A stretch of DNA of 64,000 nucleotides from Micromonospora musae (GTDB lineage Bacteria; Actinomycetota; Actinomycetes; Mycobacteriales; Micromonosporaceae). A program made the translations under genes and the position numbers. The stretch is taken from assembly GCF_003626635.1 (NCBI RefSeq), contig NZ_RAZT01000007.1:342749-406748 (forward strand), given 5' to 3'. The notes under the pieces were generated by a model. That model saw only the letters and a list, made by a program, of their open reading frames with translations. It did no database searches and had not been told where the DNA came from. Shown one piece after another: positions 50,328-58,499 of the stretch (the stretch's first letter is position 1; the number at the start of each line of letters is the position of its first letter).

Positions 50328-52550
50328 ATGCGGGGGCGGGGGAACGGGGGTGGAGGTGAGGGCGAGGGGGCGCCGGCGACGGTGGTCACGCCCTCGGCCG
50401 AGTTTCCACCGCTGGACCGGGCGGAGCTGGGCGCGTTGCGCAGCATCGGTGAGCAATGGCAGGTCCCCTCGGACGGACCTCCGCCCGCCCCGAACCGGCT
50501 GCCGCTGGATCCGACGCTCGAACGGACCCGGGCCGAGCCGGCCCCCGGCCGGTTCGGGCGGCTCGCGCCGATCGCCATGTTCCGGGCGGGCGAGCCGGGC
50601 GAACTGGTGGCGACCGAGCCGGCGAACGCCCCGTCGACCCGGGCGGGTCAGGCGCTGTTCCGCTGCCGTCGGGCGCTGTTCGGCCCGCCGCTGACCAGCG
50701 CGGCGGTCTTCTACGAGCGGATGCGCAAGCTGGTCGCCCTCCCGGTGCTCTCCTCCGACCTGCTCAGCTCGGTGGCGTACGGGCCGGAGGCGATGCTGGC
50801 CGTGCTGGTGCTCGCCGGCAGCACGGCGCTCGGTCTGTCGCTGCCGCTCGCCGCCGTACTGGCCGTGCTCATGGTCGCCGTGGGCCTCTCCTACCGGCAG
50901 ACGGTGGTCGCCTACCCGCACGGCGCAGGCTCGTACGTGGTGGCCCGGGAGAACCTCGGTGTCCGGCCGGGACTGCTCGCCGCGGCCGGTCTGATGGTCG
51001 ACTACGTGCTGACCGTGGCGGTGTCGGTGGCGGCCGGGGTGCATGCGGTCACCTCGGCGCTGCCCGGGCTGGCCCGGTACACCGTGCCGCTCGGGCTGTT
51101 GACGATCGCCGTGCTGCTCGCGGGCAACCTGCGTGGCGTACGCGCCGCCGGGAACCTCTTCGTATGGCCCACGTACGCCTTCGTGTTCGCGCTGCTCGCG
51201 GTGCTCCTGGTCGGCTACCTGCGGGCCGGCGCCCGGGGTTTCGAACCGGTCCCGCCGCCGGCGGTGCCGGCCGCCGAGGGGCTGGGGCTGCTGCTGGTGC
51301 TGCGCGCCTTCGCGTCGGGTGCGGTGTCGATGACGGGCATCGAGGCGGTGTCGAACGCCGTCCCGGTCTTCCGCCCACCCGAGTGGCGAAACGCCCGCAC
51401 GACGCTCAGCTGGATGATCGGGATGCTGGTGGCGCTCTTCGTCGGGCTCACCGTGCTGATCCATTTGAACGGGCTGGTGCCGACCCCGGAGAACACCCTG
51501 CTGTCCCAGCTCGCCCGGGCGACGTTCCCCACCGGCCCCTGGTACGCGCTGGTGCAGGCGGCCACGGCGCTGATCCTGCTGCTGGCCGCGAACACCGCGT
51601 TCAACGGATTTCCCCGGCTGCTCTTCTTCATGGCCCGGGCCGGGCACGCACCCCGCCGGTTTCTGCACATGGGGGACCGGCTGGCGTTCAGCAACGGCCT
51701 GGTCGCCCTCGCGGTCACAGCCGGCGCGGTCTTCCTCGCGTTCCGCGGCCGTACCGAGGGGCTCATCCCGCTCTACGCGGTCGGCGTCTTCCTCGCCTTC
51801 ACCCTGTCCCAGGCCGGCATGGTGGTGCACTGGCGTCGGCGGCGGAGCCGGGGGTGGCGTCGGCGGGCGGCGATCAACCTGCTCGGCGCCGTGCTCTCCG
51901 GCGTGGTGCTGGTGACGGCCGCGATCACCAAGTTCACCGAGGGCGCCTTCTTGGTGGTCGTCGCCGTGCCGCTGCTGGTGCTCACCTCGCTCGCCATCCA
52001 CCGGCACTACCGGCGGCTGCACCGGTCGCTGGCGCTGCACGCGCCGCCGGACGGCCGGCGTCCCGCACCGCCCGCCGCGGTCGCGCCGCTGCCCGGTGCG
52101 GCCGAACCGGGTGCGCCGGCCGAGGCACAGGAGCTTCCGCAGCAGGTACAACACCTGGTGGTGGTGCCGGTCGCGCGGCTGAACCGCGCGTCGCTGCGGG
52201 CACTGGCGTACGCGGCGTCGCTGCGCCAGCCGACCCTGGCCGTGCACATCGCCCCCGAGGATCCCGAGGCGGACCGCTTCCGGGAGCAGTGGGAGGCGTG
52301 GGGTGACCACGTGCGGCTGGAGACGATCGTGTCGCCGTACCGGACGGCGATCGGGCCGCTCGCCCACTACCTGGAGGCGCTGCGCATCTCCCGCCCCGAC
52401 GTCCTGCTCACCGTCGTCGTGCCCGAGGTGGTGGTGCGGCGGCCGTGGCACCGGCTGCTGCACAGCCGGGCGGAGCATCGCCTGCGCCGTGCCCTGCGCG
52501 CCCTGCCCGGCGTGGTGGTGACGAGCCTGCCCGTGCACCTCGCCGAGTAG
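50328..52550 (+). CDS. APC family permease, KimA-like (possible potassium/amino-acid transporter)
   Basis: 740 residues. An N-terminal extension of about 110 residues is low-complexity and Gly/Pro-rich. Then come about 12 membrane segments opening with LPVLSSDLLSSVAYGPEAML, the hallmark of the YdaO/KimA branch. It ends with a cytosolic domain of about 180 residues (VVVPVARLNRASLRALAYA, HVRLETIVSPYR) similar to universal-stress-like domains. KimA is a K+ uptake protein controlled by c-di-AMP. The extension is unusual. The ATG has GGAAGG six bases upstream; a GTG 16 codons earlier overlaps the palindrome. Confidence 0.83.
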   Translation: MRGRGNGGGGEGEGAPATVVTPSAEFPPLDRAELGALRSIGEQWQVPSDGPPPAPNRLPLDPTLERTRAEPAPGRFGRLAPIAMFRAGEPGELVATEPANAPSTRAGQALFRCRRALFGPPLTSAAVFYERMRKLVALPVLSSDLLSSVAYGPEAMLAVLVLAGSTALGLSLPLAAVLAVLMVAVGLSYRQTVVAYPHGAGSYVVARENLGVRPGLLAAAGLMVDYVLTVAVSVAAGVHAVTSALPGLARYTVPLGLLTIAVLLAGNLRGVRAAGNLFVWPTYAFVFALLAVLLVGYLRAGARGFEPVPPPAVPAAEGLGLLLVLRAFASGAVSMTGIEAVSNAVPVFRPPEWRNARTTLSWMIGMLVALFVGLTVLIHLNGLVPTPENTLLSQLARATFPTGPWYALVQAATALILLLAANTAFNGFPRLLFFMARAGHAPRRFLHMGDRLAFSNGLVALAVTAGAVFLAFRGRTEGLIPLYAVGVFLAFTLSQAGMVVHWRRRRSRGWRRRAAINLLGAVLSGVVLVTAAITKFTEGAFLVVVAVPLLVLTSLAIHRHYRRLHRSLALHAPPDGRRPAPPAAVAPLPGAAEPGAPAEAQELPQQVQHLVVVPVARLNRASLRALAYAASLRQPTLAVHIAPEDPEADRFREQWEAWGDHVRLETIVSPYRTAIGPLAHYLEALRISRPDVLLTVVVPEVVVRRPWHRLLHSRAEHRLRRALRALPGVVVTSLPVHLAE

Positions 52551-52559
52551 GCGATCCGG

Positions 52560-52742
52560 TCAGTACCGGTCCGGCCGGTTGCCGGCCCGGTGGAGCACCT
52601 TGAGCACGTCGCGCGCCCACGTCAGGTTCGCGCACCCGTCGTCGCCGCACCGCCGGCACGCACCGTGGGCGTGATGCTCCCGGATGATCCCCTTGGCCAG
52701 CAGCGGCAGCCACTGTGCCCGGGACAGCTCCCGCTCGATCAT
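52560..52742 (-). CDS. Small Cys-rich hypothetical protein
   Basis: 60 residues: RELSRAQWLPLLAKGIIREHHAHGACRRCGDDGCANLTWARDVL. Two Cys pairs (CRRCGDDGC) and the preceding His cluster could bind zinc. No recognised family. Proteins like this occur beside small HTH genes in actinobacterial mobile DNA. Divergent from such an HTH gene. Confidence 0.55.
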   Translation of the reverse strand: MIERELSRAQWLPLLAKGIIREHHAHGACRRCGDDGCANLTWARDVLKVLHRAGNRPDRY

Positions 52743-52826
52743 CGGACCTCCGCAAGACGGGCAGGCCCGGCCACCGAACCCCGTTCAGGCAGCCGGACCG
52801 CTCACCGGATGTAGCCGCTCCAGCCT

Positions 52827-52881
52827 CACTTGCAACGTTAGCACTGTCAAGCTTGCAAGTGGCAACGTGTGCAGGTTGCAC
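52827..52881. promoter_or_regulatory. Repeat cluster between divergent small genes
   Basis: CACTTGCAA and its complement TTGCAAGTG lie 17 bases apart (52827-52835 and 52853-52861), followed by GTGCA-GGT-TGCAC (52869-52881). This 150-base region is AT-richer than the genome. It looks like an operator set for the small HTH protein. Confidence 0.5.
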
Positions 52882-52898
52882 GTACATACGGTCAGGGC

Positions 52899-53114
52899 GT
52901 GAGACTCGTGGCGCTCTCCGATATCGCCGAAATGCTCGGTGGTGTGTCGCGCACCAGGACCACCGAGATCACGAACCGCGCCAGCTTCCCGGCCCCCGTC
53001 GACACGGTGGCGAGCGGCAAGGTGCGCGTCTGGGACCGCGCAGCGGTGGAAGCGTGGATCGCCGAGTACCGCCCGTACCAGGCGCGGGGAACAGGCTCCG
53101 ACGAGCAGCCCTGA
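52899..53114 (+). CDS. Small HTH DNA-binding protein (AlpA/excisionase-like)
   Basis: 71 residues: LVALSDIAEMLGGVSRTRTTEITNRASFPAPVDTVASGKVRVWDRAAVEAWIAEYR. This is the MerR-like winged HTH found in AlpA, excisionase and helper regulators of mobile elements (IAE.LG.S..R, FP.P, G.R.W, V..W). It begins at a GTG. Divergent from the Cys-rich protein; the two could be a relic of a mobile element or a stand-alone regulator pair. Confidence 0.7.
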   Translation: MRLVALSDIAEMLGGVSRTRTTEITNRASFPAPVDTVASGKVRVWDRAAVEAWIAEYRPYQARGTGSDEQP

Positions 53115-53122
53115 ACGCAGAA

Positions 53123-53154
53123 CTACGGCCCGGACCATCAGGTCCGGGCCGTAG
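53123..53154 (+). terminator. Strong hairpin after the small HTH gene
   Basis: 14-base perfect stem (CTACGGCCCGGACC and complement) with loop ATCA, eight bases after the stop. A second hairpin (GGGTGCGCC / GGCGCACCC) follows at 53161-53187 and would face the convergent gene. Confidence 0.75.
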
Positions 53155-53227
53155 CTGACCGGGTGCGCCGCAGCGGAGGCGCACCCGTTCAACCGGGATA
53201 CCGATCAGGCGTCCGTCGCGCACGCCG

Positions 53228-54142
53228 TCAGGGGCGCTGGCCCACCTCGTCCACGACGGCGACCTCCAGCACTGCCGACGTGCCGACCGTGCCGAGGAAG
53301 GTGTGGCTCGTCTCGTCGAAGACGAGCGCACCGGATCTTCCCTCGTACGACCAGGCGATCCCGATGCCGGGCCGCCCCGCACCGTCTGCGACGTCCGGTA
53401 CGACCGTGAGTCCGGGGATCCGCGCGGCCGCCTCGAAGAGCGCGGCCCGCACCTGGGGGCGGAGGTACTTCGACGCGAGGAGGTCGTGCACGTCCTTGCC
53501 CAGGGCGTTCGAATCACCCGGCTCGCCCCGGTAGTTCGCGTTGAGGTGGTCGAGCATCGCGTCCGGGTCGGTCGGCAGGTCGGGCAGGTAGGCCGGGCTC
53601 GGCGTGCACGGCTCGGTCTGCCGTGGATCCATCCGGCCACCCCTCGTCACGGCCGCCCGCCCGTCGCGGCAGCCCGGCAGGGGCATGTTCTCGACGTCGG
53701 TGGCGGGCGTCTGCCGGAGCAGCCCGTCGTGCGTACCGTCCACCGACAGCCAGGACTCGTCAGTCGAGTTGCCGGAGCGGGTCTTCGTGTAGATGAACTG
53801 GTCGCGTCGGGGCTCGACGTCCGGGAGCCGGAGCGCTGCCGCCGCCGCGCCGTGCAGGACCTGCGCCGCCTCCGCGTGGGCGGCCGGGACCTGACCACCG
53901 ATCCGGTCGGGGGCGAGCACGAGCACCGCGGCGACCGCTGCCGCGACGCCGGCCGTCGCCCAGCCGGCCAGCAGGAGACGCCGCACCCGTCGGGTACGCC
54001 GTACCGGACGCGCCGCGGGTTCGCCGCCGTGCTGCTCCGCGCCCATCCCGGCGAGGAGCCGACCACGGGCTGGCGCGAGATCATCGGTCTTGAGGAGCGG
54101 GGCGTTCCCGCTCAACTCCCGGACCATTCGCAGGTCATCCAT
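53228..54142 (-). CDS. CU044_5270 family protein (putative sigma-associated membrane protein)
   Basis: 304 residues: about 50 N-terminal cytoplasmic residues (MVRELSGNAPLLKTDDLAPARGRLLAGM, the family start), a membrane helix (about 57-78), and an extracytoplasmic domain with QVLHGAAAAAL, DQFIYTKTRSG, ESWLSVDGTHDGLL, and an end GTVGTSAVLEVAVVDEVGQRP. The family is usually encoded next to ECF sigma factors, as here, where its ATG overlaps the sigma stop by eight bases. An anti-sigma-like role is likely but unproven. Confidence 0.8.
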   Translation of the reverse strand: MDDLRMVRELSGNAPLLKTDDLAPARGRLLAGMGAEQHGGEPAARPVRRTRRVRRLLLAGWATAGVAAAVAAVLVLAPDRIGGQVPAAHAEAAQVLHGAAAAALRLPDVEPRRDQFIYTKTRSGNSTDESWLSVDGTHDGLLRQTPATDVENMPLPGCRDGRAAVTRGGRMDPRQTEPCTPSPAYLPDLPTDPDAMLDHLNANYRGEPGDSNALGKDVHDLLASKYLRPQVRAALFEAAARIPGLTVVPDVADGAGRPGIGIAWSYEGRSGALVFDETSHTFLGTVGTSAVLEVAVVDEVGQRP

Positions 54143-54749
54143 TGCTGAGCCTCTCCTCGAAAGTCGTGCTGGGGTCGGTTTCGCCCAGCGCCCGGCGGAC
54201 CTTGCGACGGGCCCGGTTCAGTCGGGAGCGGACGGTGCCGACCGGGATCGTCAGGGCCGCCGCCACCTGCTCGTAGGTCAGCTCCTCCCACGCGATCAGG
54301 AGCAGGACATCCCGATCGCCGGGGGAGAGCTCGGCCAACGCCCCGGTCAGCAACCGGCGAAGCGACCGGGCCGTCACGTCGGCGTCGATCCGGTCGGCGG
54401 GGAAGTCCTCGCCCCGATCCGCGGCGAGGGCCTGCCGGAGGCGGTACTCGCGCAGCTCGGCCCGCCGGTGTTGACCGACGAGGTTGGTCGCGATCCCGTA
54501 CAACCACGGCCGGGCGTCGGGTCGCTGAGGGTCGTACTGCCCCCGTTTGCGGAACGCGGTTAGGAACGTCTCCGCCACCAGGTCGTCGGCCGTCTCCCGG
54601 CCCAGCCGGCGGGCCAGATACCGATGGATGTGGGAGGCGTGCCGGTCGAAGATGACGGCGAAGCAGTCCGGATCCCGCGCCGACCTCTCGATGACTGTCG
54701 AGTCGTCCTCCATGTCGACGACGATCCCGCCTTGCCCTGTCCGATGCAT
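54135..54749 (-). CDS. Sigma-70 family (ECF) RNA polymerase sigma factor
   Basis: 204 residues. Region 2: DPDCFAVIFDRHASHIHRYLARRLGRETADDLVAETFLTAFRKRGQYDP and RPWLYGIATNLVGQHRR. Region 4: ALAELSPGDRDVLLLIAWEELTYEQVAAALTIPVGTVRSRLNRARRKVR. Upstream gene of an operon with the CU044_5270 protein. The ATG with AAAGG eight bases upstream was preferred over an ATG 12 codons later. Confidence 0.9.
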   Translation of the reverse strand: MHRTGQGGIVVDMEDDSTVIERSARDPDCFAVIFDRHASHIHRYLARRLGRETADDLVAETFLTAFRKRGQYDPQRPDARPWLYGIATNLVGQHRRAELREYRLRQALAADRGEDFPADRIDADVTARSLRRLLTGALAELSPGDRDVLLLIAWEELTYEQVAAALTIPVGTVRSRLNRARRKVRRALGETDPSTTFEERLSNG

Positions 54750-54882
54750 ACGCGACCTTTCGTGGGCGCTGAGGGTTCACCCGGTTATCAGCAGAACGGC
54801 CACGGAGGGTTCACGACGGATCTTCGATACGGTTCCCTCCACAGCGCGCTCGCCCGGCGTCTGTCCGGGTGAGGAGGGCGAG

Positions 54883-55410
54883 TTGACGACTGAGGAGCGA
54901 GCCCGGGCCGGCTTCGCCGACTTCGTGCGGGCCGAGAACGCCGCGCTGACCAGGTTCGCGTACCTGCTCACCGGCGACCGGCACCACGCCGAGGACCTGG
55001 TCCAGACGGCCCTGGCCCGGGTCGCGGTGCACTGGGAACGGGTCGACGACCCGGCCGCGTACGTGCGCCGGACGCTCTGCACCCAGGCGGCGAGCTGGTG
55101 GCGATGGCGGCGGGTCCGCCCACCCGAGCAGCTCGGCGGGGCGGTGCCGGAGCGTACGACCGGACCGGTCGAGGACCCGGACCTGCGGCTGACCCTGCGG
55201 GCGGCGCTCGGCCGGCTGACCGCCCGGCAACGCGCCGTGCTGGTGCTGCGGTACTACGAGGACCGCTCCGAGTCGGAGACCGCCGTGCTGCTCGGCTGCC
55301 GGCTCGGCACGGTCAAGAGCCAGACCCGGCACGCGCTCGCCCGGCTGCGCGTCCTCGCCCCCGAACTCGCCGAACTGGTCGGCCGGGCCCCCGAGGAGGT
55401 GTCGCGATGA
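54883..55410 (+). CDS. SigE-family ECF sigma factor
   Basis: 175 residues. Region 2: GFADFVRAENAALTRFAYLLTGDRHHAEDLVQTALARVAVHW. Region 4: LGRLTARQRAVLVLRYYEDRSESETAVLLGCRLGTVKSQTRHALARLR. Belongs to the SigE-type group of actinobacteria. The TTG start is preceded by GAGGAGG. Its stop overlaps the next ATG (ATGA). Divergent from the other sigma module. Confidence 0.88.
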   Translation: MTTEERARAGFADFVRAENAALTRFAYLLTGDRHHAEDLVQTALARVAVHWERVDDPAAYVRRTLCTQAASWWRWRRVRPPEQLGGAVPERTTGPVEDPDLRLTLRAALGRLTARQRAVLVLRYYEDRSESETAVLLGCRLGTVKSQTRHALARLRVLAPELAELVGRAPEEVSR

Positions 55411-56822
55411 CCACCCGGCTCACCCAGGCGCTGCGTCACCTGGCCGACGAGGTGCCCGCCACCTCCGTACCGGAGGAGCTCTTCGACGCGGCGCGGACCC
55501 GGCACCGTCGTCGCCGGACGGTCGTGGCCGCCGTCGTCGTCGTCCTGGTCCTGCTGGCCGGCACCGGGTACGCGCTGCGCCCGGTCGCCCTGCCGGCACC
55601 CGCGACCCCCCGGGTGGACGAGCCGGGGCTCCCCACCCGGCTGGTCGTTCCACCGCTGCGCACGGCGTCGGTGCGGGAATCGGCGCCGGGCGCGGCGGCG
55701 CTGCTCTTCGGCGGCCCGGCGGTGCGCACCGACTGGTTCGAGAACCGGATGGGGGTGCTGGCCGCCGACGCGGACCGGTACCGGGTGCTGGACGCCGGCA
55801 CCAACGTGCCCGGGTTCGAGGCGCTGCTCTCCCCGGACGGCCGGTACGCGTGGGAGCGGGGAAGGCTGTACGACCTGACCACCGGCAGCACCGTTCCGGG
55901 CGCGCCGATCGGCCAACCGCTCGCCTTCGCGCCGGACGGAACCCGGCTCGTCTACGCCGCCGACGACACGTTCACCCCGCCGAACACCTACGCCACCCCG
56001 TACGTCGGGGTCTACGACCGCAGCAGCCGGGCCGAGGTGCTGCGGGTCCGGGTGGGCAGCGCCTGGATCCCGCCGGGGCGCACGGCCGCCCTCTCACCCG
56101 ACGGCGCTGAGCTGGCCCTCCAGGTCAGGGACGAGGTGTGGCTGACCCGGGTCGCCGACGCGGGTGCCGATCGCAGCGCCGAGCCGTACCGGAGACTGCC
56201 GCTGGCCGGCGGCCGGCTCGCCGGGCCCGGGTCGTGGCTGCCGGACGGGCGGTCGCTGGCCGTCCTGGAGCGGTCGACGTGCACCGACTGCCCGATGCCG
56301 TCGTACCCGCGCACCTGGCGGCTGGCGACCCGCGCCGTCACCGACGCGGTGGCGCAGCCCGCCGCCGCCTTTCCCGAGCTGCGTTCCCGCTCGTACGTGC
56401 AGGTGCTCGGCTGGCGCTCGGCGGACGAGGCGGTGGCGCTGGTGGGCGTACCCGGCCCGGAGGCGGTGGACCGGCCGGAGGAGCACGACATCGCCTGGGG
56501 CCCCTACCACGAGCTGGGCACCGAAGCTGTCGAACTGGTGCTGCTCCGCCGGGGTGCGCCCGCCCCCGAGGTGCTGCTGCGCACCCCGGCCGGGATCACC
56601 GAGCTGGCGGTCGCCGCCGACCTCGCGGTCGACGGCGACGTACGCCCGTCCGGCCGCCCCGACTACGGCCCGCCGCCGTTCTGGCTCGTCGCGCTCTGGC
56701 TGCTCGGCGCGGCGGTGCTGGCCGTTCCACTGCTCGCCCTGCTCCGCCACTGGCGCGGCCGGCGCACCGGGGTACGCCCACGGCGGGCGGTCACACGTCG
56801 TGGACCGGGAGCACCCGGGTGA
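55407..56822 (+). CDS. Membrane protein paired with the SigE-type sigma factor (TolB-like repeats)
   Basis: 471 residues: N-terminal cytoplasmic part (1-35), membrane helix (about 36-56), an extracytoplasmic region with WD40/TolB-like strands (ALLSPDGRYAWERGRLYDL, AFAPDGTRLVYAAD, AALSPDGAELALQV, WLPDGRSLAVLE), and a second membrane helix near the C-terminus (FWLVALWLLGAAVLAVPLLALL). Coupled to the sigma gene, so it may sequester or inform it. The 3' end overlaps the convergent GNAT gene by 32 bases. Confidence 0.68.
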   Translation: MTTRLTQALRHLADEVPATSVPEELFDAARTRHRRRRTVVAAVVVVLVLLAGTGYALRPVALPAPATPRVDEPGLPTRLVVPPLRTASVRESAPGAAALLFGGPAVRTDWFENRMGVLAADADRYRVLDAGTNVPGFEALLSPDGRYAWERGRLYDLTTGSTVPGAPIGQPLAFAPDGTRLVYAADDTFTPPNTYATPYVGVYDRSSRAEVLRVRVGSAWIPPGRTAALSPDGAELALQVRDEVWLTRVADAGADRSAEPYRRLPLAGGRLAGPGSWLPDGRSLAVLERSTCTDCPMPSYPRTWRLATRAVTDAVAQPAAAFPELRSRSYVQVLGWRSADEAVALVGVPGPEAVDRPEEHDIAWGPYHELGTEAVELVLLRRGAPAPEVLLRTPAGITELAVAADLAVDGDVRPSGRPDYGPPPFWLVALWLLGAAVLAVPLLALLRHWRGRRTGVRPRRAVTRRGPGAPG

Positions 56823-57516
56823 CCGGCGCGGAGTCGCCGAGCGCGGTCCGCAGCGCGAGCCGCTCCGGGTCGGCCAGGAAGCTCTCCAGACCCTCCGGCG
56901 CGGTGAAACGGATGACGTGCACCTCCTCGCGGCCGTCGTCGGCGCGCAGCCGCCGCTCCAGCCGCCCGCCGTGCCGACCGAGCAGGGCGAGCACCGCGTC
57001 CTCGTACCGCTGCCCGGCTTCGACGTCGGAGAGTTCGACCAGCGCGACCAGCCGCACCGTGCCGGCCGGGTCGGCGACCAGCGACTTCCAGAAGTGGTGG
57101 TCGACGTGGCCGCCGGGGATGCCGTCCCGGATGCCGGTGTCGGTGTAGCCGTGCAGCCGGTAGAAGTCCGGCGCCTGGAAGGAGAAGGACGACACGGAGA
57201 TCTCGGTGCAGCCCCGCCGCCGGGCCTCCTCCTCGGCCGCCCGCAGCAGCCGGCCACCCCATCCGTCGCGCCGCCGGTCCGCCCGGACCCACACGGTGTT
57301 GACGCCGGCCCGCCCGCCCCAGGTCCAGCCGGTCAGGCCGGCGATCAGCTCGCCGTCGGCGTCGGTGACCCGGACGGAGAGCCCCGCCTCGTCGTCGGCG
57401 CCGGTGGCGGCGTTGTTGAAGGCGGTCAGCTCCCGGTCGATGCGCTCGGTCAGCTCGGCGTCCTCGCCGGCAACGTGCAGGATCGGCCCGGTGGTGGTGT
57501 CGTTCCCCGTCGTCAT
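56791..57516 (-). CDS. GNAT acetyltransferase fused to a C-terminal dimeric-barrel-like domain
   Basis: 241 residues. Residues about 1-145 are a GNAT domain (WVRADRRRDGWGGRLLRAAEEEARRRGC as the acetyl-CoA loop; FYRLHGYTDTG). Residues 150-240 (VRLVALVELSDVEAGQRYEDAVLALLGRHGG, EEVHVIRFTAPEGLESFLADPER) look like a DUF1330/ferredoxin-like barrel. The fusion is unusual; substrate unknown. The stop lies inside the opposing gene. Confidence 0.8.
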   Translation of the reverse strand: MTTGNDTTTGPILHVAGEDAELTERIDRELTAFNNAATGADDEAGLSVRVTDADGELIAGLTGWTWGGRAGVNTVWVRADRRRDGWGGRLLRAAEEEARRRGCTEISVSSFSFQAPDFYRLHGYTDTGIRDGIPGGHVDHHFWKSLVADPAGTVRLVALVELSDVEAGQRYEDAVLALLGRHGGRLERRLRADDGREEVHVIRFTAPEGLESFLADPERLALRTALGDSAPVTRVLPVHDV

Positions 57517-57567
57517 GGCGCGGAGTATGGCAGCGATGGGGTGCCCGGGGGAGACCCGTTTACGCCG

Positions 57568-58413
57568 TCAGCCGTCGAGGCCGACGGCCTTGGCGCTCGC
57601 CGCCCAGAGCCGGTCGGCCAGCTGCGGGTCGGCCGCCTTGCGCAGCGGACGACGCAGCCTGCGGTTGTAGTAGTAGGCGCCGTTGCGCAACCGAGCCGGA
57701 TCGGAGTTGACCAGCCAGAGCAGCGTCTCCGCGCCCTTCTCCGGGCTGCGGAACGGCAGCAGGCGCATGCCGGCGGCGACCAACCGGCTCTCGTTGCCGA
57801 ACCGGGTGCGCACCACACCCGGGTGGAAGCAGTGCGCGTAGACGTCCGACCAGCGCCGGGCCGCCTCGGCGGTGAAGAGGATGTTCGCCTGCTTGCTGGT
57901 GCCGTACGCGGTCAGGGCCCGGTAGCGGCGCAGCGGAAGGTTGAGGTCGCCCGGGTCCAGCGCGCCGCTGCGGTGCGCGCCGGAGGCGGTGACCACCATC
58001 CGGCCGATCCGGTCCCGCAGCAGGTTGGTGAGCAGGAACGGCGCCAGATGGTTGGCCTGGATGGAGAGTTCGAAGCCGTCGACCGTGGTGACCGGTTGGA
58101 GCACTATCGCTCCGGCGTTGTTCACCAGCACGTCGATCCGGTCGTACGCCGCCCGCAGCTTCTCGGCCAGCCGGCGTACGTCGTCGAGCACCGCGAAGTC
58201 GGCGCGGAACAGCTCCGGCGCCAGCCCGGACGCGTCCCGGACCTGACTCCCGGCGGCCTGCAGCCGGGCCGGGTCACGCCCGACCAGTACCACCTGGTCG
58301 CCCCGGCGCGCGAGGTCGACCGCGGCCGCCCGACCGATGCCCGAGCTGGCGCCGGTCACCACCACCAGGCGACGCCCAGTGAGATCTTCCACAGCTCCGT
58401 TCACCGCGGTCAT
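57568..58413 (-). CDS. Short-chain dehydrogenase/reductase
   Basis: 281 residues. NAD(P) motif VVTGASSGIGRAAAV, NNAGAIV, catalytic Ser in VTASGAHRSG and Tyr/Lys in TAYGTSKQAN. The C-terminal LPFRSPEKGAETLLWLV and NGAYYYNRR fit retinol-dehydrogenase-like SDRs. Substrate unknown. Divergent from the CoA-ester lyase, sharing a promoter region with a TTAC-N6-GTAA element. Confidence 0.88.
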   Translation of the reverse strand: MTAVNGAVEDLTGRRLVVVTGASSGIGRAAAVDLARRGDQVVLVGRDPARLQAAGSQVRDASGLAPELFRADFAVLDDVRRLAEKLRAAYDRIDVLVNNAGAIVLQPVTTVDGFELSIQANHLAPFLLTNLLRDRIGRMVVTASGAHRSGALDPGDLNLPLRRYRALTAYGTSKQANILFTAEAARRWSDVYAHCFHPGVVRTRFGNESRLVAAGMRLLPFRSPEKGAETLLWLVNSDPARLRNGAYYYNRRLRRPLRKAADPQLADRLWAASAKAVGLDG

Positions 58414-58422
58414 GGCGTGAGG

Positions 58423-58436
58423 TTACCGTGGCGTAA
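58423..58436. promoter_or_regulatory. TTAC-N6-GTAA element between SDR and CoA-lyase genes
   Basis: TTACCGTGGCGTAA, extended by outer G and C to GTTAC...GTAAC, ten bases upstream of the SDR start. The same arms and spacing occur upstream of the acyl-CoA dehydrogenase gene. Confidence 0.5.
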
Positions 58437-58499
58437 CTCCCTTTGGGATCGTTAAGTCGCCGGCGTCGCCGGCGGACGCCGCGCTGGAAGGAGCCCCCC

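Noticed and set aside
48780..52538. Minus-strand open frame of 1252 codons across the EamA and KimA-like genes
   Set aside because: Composition is Arg/His/Gly/Gln-rich without domains, typical of the antisense of high-GC genes; both sense genes are well supported.
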